From assembly GCA_022511505.1 (NCBI GenBank), contig JAFLTK010000016.1, positions 1 to 6,885 of the forward strand: a stretch of 6,885 nucleotides of DNA. The letters are read 5' to 3'. The stretch's first letter is position 1; the number at the start of each line of letters is the position of its first letter. Position numbers and translations under genes: made by a program. The DNA comes from Muribaculaceae bacterium (lineage in GTDB: Bacteria > Bacteroidota > Bacteroidia > Bacteroidales > Muribaculaceae). The notes under the pieces are model-generated. The model saw nothing but the letters and a program-made list of their open reading frames with translations. It did no database searches and had not been told where the DNA came from. Below are positions 6,666-6,885 of the stretch, piece by piece.

Positions 6666-6885
6666 CTAATTAAAGTTTCCGGTCGGTTTTCCGGTCGGTT
6701 TTCTATCTACTTTTCTATCTACTTTATTGTTTACTTTATTATCTACTTTTCTATCTACTTTTCTGTCTACTTTTCTATCTACTTTATTATCTACTTTTCT
6801 ATCTACTTTTCTATCTACTTTATTATCTACTTTTCTATCTACTTTTCTATCTACTTTATTGTTTACTTTATTATCTACTTTTCTA
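6666..6885 (-). CDS. Possible C-terminal end of an unknown protein with a four-residue charged repeat
   Basis: One minus-strand frame is open from the right edge to TAG at 6668-6666, giving 72 complete sense codons, plus one truncated codon at the right edge. The 12-base repeat units read as Val-Asp-Arg-Lys, Val-Asp-Asn-Lys or Val-Asn-Asn-Lys, then twice as Pro-Thr-Gly-Lys/Asn, and the chain ends PTGNFN. The other two minus frames meet TAG in most units. The result is a hydrophilic, lysine-rich tail. Points in favour are the 12-base period (four codons), a silent GAT/GAC variant in one unit, the stop soon after the repeats, and the same strand as the neighbours. Against it, all three plus-strand frames are also open through the array because of its composition, and no folded domain is visible. 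It may instead be a non-coding tandem repeat. No function can be suggested. Confidence 0.36.
   Translation of the reverse strand, partial: RKVDNKVNNKVDRKVDRKVDNKVDRKVDRKVDNKVDRKVDRKVDRKVDNKVNNKVDRKVDRKPTGKPTGNFN
6675..6885. repeat. 12-base tandem repeat array (minisatellite)
   Basis: About 17.6 consecutive 12-base units continue past the right edge. The main form A is ttttctatctac. Variants are B tttattatctac, B' tttattgtttac, A' ttttctgtctac, and two diverged units at the left end, gtttccggtcgg (6675-6686) and ttttccggtcgg (6687-6698). From 6699 the order is A A B' B A A' A B A A B A A B' B, then a partial A. The 48-base block A A B' B at 6699-6746 recurs exactly at 6831-6878, so the array has also grown by copying multi-unit blocks. 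High internal identity suggests recent change in copy number by slippage or unequal exchange. Confidence 0.97.

Noticed and set aside
6675..6885. A CRISPR array
   Set aside because: The repeats are contiguous 12-base units with no unique spacers, so this is a minisatellite.

Overview
The window looks like chromosomal DNA from a Bacteroidales bacterium (phylum Bacteroidota). The evidence is a PorV-type outer membrane protein of the type IX secretion system, a type IA topoisomerase I without zinc fingers but with C-terminal repeats, A-rich rather than Shine-Dalgarno-rich sequence before start codons, and a match to the Bacteroidota promoter pattern (TTTG, 19 bases, TAnnTTTG). A member of, or near, Muribaculaceae is a guess; the sequence does not settle the family.

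All supported genes read on the minus strand, so transcription runs from right to left. From the right edge these are: the possible C-terminal end of an unknown protein carrying a 12-base tandem repeat (6666-6885); an AT-rich gap of about 360 bases with inverted repeats and a candidate topA promoter (6308-6665); topA (3962-6307); an RluA-family pseudouridine synthase that starts 5 bases after topA stops (3033-3956); a secreted protein with two GDPD domains 26 bases further on (1504-3006); a 139-base gap with a candidate terminator and a strong hairpin; porV (162-1364); and, at the left edge, the first 25 codons of a probable MNT-type nucleotidyltransferase with its own promoter (1-77).

topA, the pseudouridine synthase and the GDPD gene are spaced like an operon: DNA supercoiling, RNA modification, and a periplasmic phosphodiesterase. 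porV appears to be a separate unit. The most notable points are the tandem GDPD protein, whose first domain has lost most catalytic and metal-binding residues; the 12-base repeat array, which stays open as a four-residue charged peptide repeat in one minus-strand frame; a nearly leaderless promoter-to-start arrangement for the MNT gene; and an unexplained long inverted repeat between the repeat array and topA. I see no clear new defence or mobile system. The four complete genes are recognisable families.
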